Origin: Albula goreensis
Taxonomy: Eukaryota > Chordata > Actinopteri > Albuliformes > Albulidae
Assembly: GCA_022829145.1 (NCBI GenBank)
Contig: CM040758.1
Location: 13,352,628 to 13,416,627 of the forward strand
Direction of reading: 5' to 3'
DNA length: 64,000 nucleotides
Part shown: one piece after another, positions 61,501 through 64,000 of the stretch
Numbering within the stretch: the first letter of the stretch is position 1
Layout: every line of letters begins with the position of its first letter
The notes under the pieces: generated by a model
Databases searched by the model: none
Told to the model about the DNA's origin: nothing
What the model saw: the letters and a program-made list of their open reading frames with translations, nothing else
Made by a program: the position numbers and the translations under genes

Positions 61501-63907
61501 ACTTGGCACTCTGGCCCACAACCCCACTGCCTGCTCCGGAACCATTAAAAGTCAGTGGAGGTTCAACACAGGGGGCCACCGGTGTGAGTCCCTGCAGCAT
61601 GGCAACAATATATAGATATGGTACACTGTACTGGAATGTCACGGCAAGGCCGCAGTTTAACACTGTACTTGATAAATCATCTTAACCAAACTGAGCCAAT
61701 CAACTCTGCACAGCCCTGCAGCAGGTATTTGTGTTATTCCTTACAGAGCCTCTCAACAGAATGTAATAAGAGGAGGAGAAGCTGAAACCCCTTTCACAGT
61801 AGAATTTCACCTCCAATTTAGATTTGGCCTTACTATAGATAGTAACCTCTGAAATATGCAATCATGCCAGTTTCTGGCAAGATATGTGATACAACAAATA
61901 TATATATGTATATATATTTGTTGCTTTGCATAGTGTCACAACAAAAAGAACTGGCTTCAGAGGTGAGGCAGGTTTTTGAGCTGTCGGCCTCAGTTGTTCG
62001 CAGGAAGATAGAACTTGGAAATAAAACAGTCAACATACAGGTTTTCCTTCACATAGAAAATCTGTGATAAGAGCTCAGCAAATAAATGGGTATATATTTT
62101 GTTGATGAAATGCAACAGTGTTTTGACAATTAGTGTTGTAGTCCTGTATTTCCCGGCAGAGTCATGTTAGCAAAATTTTTGATTCTTCAACAATTGTCTT
62201 TTTCTCACATGTTTATGTTTCAAATTATTTCAGCATTTGAATTTCATTTTCTCTTAAAATGTATTATTTTTTTATCAGAATTGGGGTGATTTCAGTACGT
62301 GCTTTTTAATGTGCTTTTAAACATTAAAGAACAAAATCATTAAAAACCCTTCCCCATGTGTTTTGGCAGTGACCTTTCCCCCCAAAACCCATATAAACAA
62401 TGCTCTGGGTGTTCTTTGAGAGCCTTTTACCCTGTTATGTAACAGGCAAGGCATTCCTGATTGGCTGGAGCTCAATGAGTACCAGGACACCTATCTATGG
62501 GGTGTTGAGTTTCCCAGCTTCCTGCTTGACTTTCAACAGGAAGTGGCTTTTGCACTCATGCACGTCTATGCATAAACTATGGCACAGATCAGAGCAGACC
62601 TCAAATTTGGCAGGAAAGTCTCACAACACATACACACACACGCACGCACATGCACGCACACACAAACACGCATATGGGCGTGTGAGGCGTGCAGGAGCTG
62701 GACTCCTGAGATAAACTCCCTCTGACTGCTTCTATTTCACACTCACAGTCTGAGCCTTAACTCACATTATAGTTAGCTGATGCGCTCACATAAAAACAAA
62801 GGCTGCTCAGGAGTTTCCTGGGGAGGGGTGATGTTAGGAGGCTCTGCCTCAGTGACGCAAACCTGCTGCAGGAGAGAAACATGACTGGATGTGAGAGCTG
62901 CACTAGAACATTTTCTCAGAAGACCACAATCTCCCACCGTTAGGAGAGCAGCACAGATAGGTTTCCAGCCTCAGCTCAGCCCCTATTGAAAAACCAGGGA
63001 CGCATCGGATAAATGGAAAAATACCTGATGCACAGAGCCCCTGAGCTGAGGAGGCTCTTCAGTGGGGGAGAGAGCAGGAGAGCGTGACGGGGGGAGGGGT
63101 GAATGAAAGAGAGAGAGAGGGTTAAGTAGAAGAGGGGGCCAGAGAGCTGCAGGGGTGAGCTCTGGCAGAGATTTCCCATGGGGACACAATCTCCTCTCTA
63201 CATCAGTCACATTCACATTAGTGGGATACAGGCTCCAGGACAGCCACAATCCTTGCCTTCTCAGCCAGATCACCTCCTGTTTATCGTGTGACTCTGCCTC
63301 CGAAAACACCACCACACAAAAAACTGCCAACCCCACTTCCCATTTCTGTTCCATCCTTGAAAACCTGCTGTCCCTTTTAGACTTTTTAATGTCTGTTGTC
63401 TAAATGAAAGCAACATGGCTCTGTACATAAGAAAACCCAAATAAAATTAATCATAATGATAAAATTGAAAATATAACCTTGCTACTACCTTCACAAGCAA
63501 TTAGGTTTAGAGTTCTTGTAAAGTGCTTGTTAAAAAAAAATGTTACATAAAAAAGAAAATGCAGCCATTTGTGTTCAAAGGTTTTTTGTCCATTTTTTTT
63601 GTAGTTAGGTTTCTTTTCTTGTGCTGGTGACCCCAGAGAAAGTGCTTTGGTTGTGATACAGTCACAATCGGCCATATTCTGGCCGACGAGAAAACATAAT
63701 CTTCTTCAATGTCCACAAAAAACAAGGAAAAAAAAAAACTAATGAAAAAACTCTTGTGAATTCTCCAAGGCAGAGAAGAATGAAAGTAGCAGATGTAAAT
63801 GTAGTGGGTCTCTGCATAGTAACATTAGTCCTCCTTGTCCTTCCTCATTTACATGTGTACCTGTACAGGGGCTAGGTAAGGCAGTGCATGCCACCTTCGG
63901 AGGGGCG
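58534..63907 (-). other. Probable 3' UTR of an unidentified minus-strand gene
   Basis: Between a minus-strand stop codon (63908-63910) and the poly(A) signals near 58530 there is no coding signal on either strand. It holds T/A homopolymer runs (58589, 58782), a CA repeat (about 61263-61282), a loose CA/CG-rich repeat (about 62628-62670) and an AT-rich palindrome (61892-61923). The AT-rich texture resembles a long vertebrate 3' UTR, but this rests mainly on the flanking signals. Confidence 0.3.
61892..61923. repeat. AT-rich perfect palindrome
   Basis: Fifteen-base arms starting CAACAAATATATATA around a TG centre. AT dinucleotide repeats make part of this automatic; the CAACAAA/TTTGTTG ends are not explained by that. 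Confidence 0.6.
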
Positions 63908-64000
63908 CTACACCAGGTTCTCCACGCCAGGCAGGGGCTGCTGTGTGGGCCCCTGGGTTTCAGAGCCACCCTGCTGCTGGGCCAGCTGTAGAACGGGCAT
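63908..64000 (-). CDS. Partial: C-terminal codons of an unidentified minus-strand gene
   Basis: Reading leftwards from the edge, 30 codons are open and end with TAG. They include LAQQQGGSETQGPTQQ and finish PLPGVENLV. The sequence is GC-rich and polar, unlike the flanking AT-rich DNA. A possible acceptor, CCCGTTCTACAG, ends at 63986 on this strand, so the exon may start inside the window. I do not recognise the protein. In mammals the gene convergent with FBXO41 is CCT7, but this tail does not match the CCT7 C-terminus I remember. Another frame over the same bases (63739-63969) is longer but looks like noise. Confidence 0.3.
   Translation of the reverse strand: MPVLQLAQQQGGSETQGPTQQPLPGVENLV

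Noticed and set aside
1..64000. CRISPR array, phage, operon or other prokaryotic-style system
   Set aside because: No regularly spaced repeats with unique spacers, no gene-dense operons, and clear spliceosomal introns. The direct repeats seen are microsatellites or minisatellites.

Overview
The window is animal nuclear DNA, most likely from a ray-finned fish. It is AT-leaning, with long introns, many CA/TG and other microsatellites, and degraded tRNA-derived SINE copies. GC-rich coding exons stand out from this background. No bacterial, phage or CRISPR-type system is present.

One protein-coding gene dominates. I read it as the plus-strand orthologue of FBXO41, a neuron-enriched F-box protein. 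I assembled 13 coding exons by hand: 10887-11644, 25625-25832, 29159-29232, 34232-34587, 36285-36416 (probably optional), 38222-38460, 38884-38999, 39818-39970, 40200-40295, 40516-40634, 43012-43170, 43245-43360 and 44135-44197. Every junction is GT-AG and the phases agree throughout. The product is about 862 residues with the optional exon and 818 without it. In order it holds an N-terminal C2H2 zinc finger, a long coiled coil, a low-complexity Ser/Gly/acidic linker, an F-box, and a C-terminal region resembling leucine-rich repeats. The family acts as the substrate-selecting subunit of an SCF (Skp1-Cul1-F-box) ubiquitin ligase.

Layout. Bases 1-10561 are 5' flank or 5' intron with simple repeats and SINE fragments. 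Bases 10562-10886 are 5' UTR with three short upstream ORFs. Intron 1 (11645-25624) carries two striking palindromic elements, pyrimidine-rich repeats and a CRE/CCAAT/GC-box cluster that looks like an internal promoter. The exons encoding the disordered linker are spread over 25.6-38.2 kb. The F-box and C-terminal exons are compact (38.2-44.2 kb). The 3' UTR begins at 44198 and may run to a good poly(A) signal at 53602. Bases 53880-54430 are CpG-enriched and resemble a promoter or first exon. From about 58.5 kb to the right edge the sequence fits the 3' UTR and last codons of a convergent minus-strand gene that I could not identify.

The most interesting points concern FBXO41 splicing. There are frame-preserving cassette-exon candidates in the linker (36285-36416, and a weaker one at 27699-27776). 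An exon acceptor lies inside a tandem repeat array (exon 7). A tandem duplication has copied an exon end together with its donor site (exon 11). Exon calls rest on splice-site logic plus recalled similarity to mammalian FBXO41; no database search was possible.
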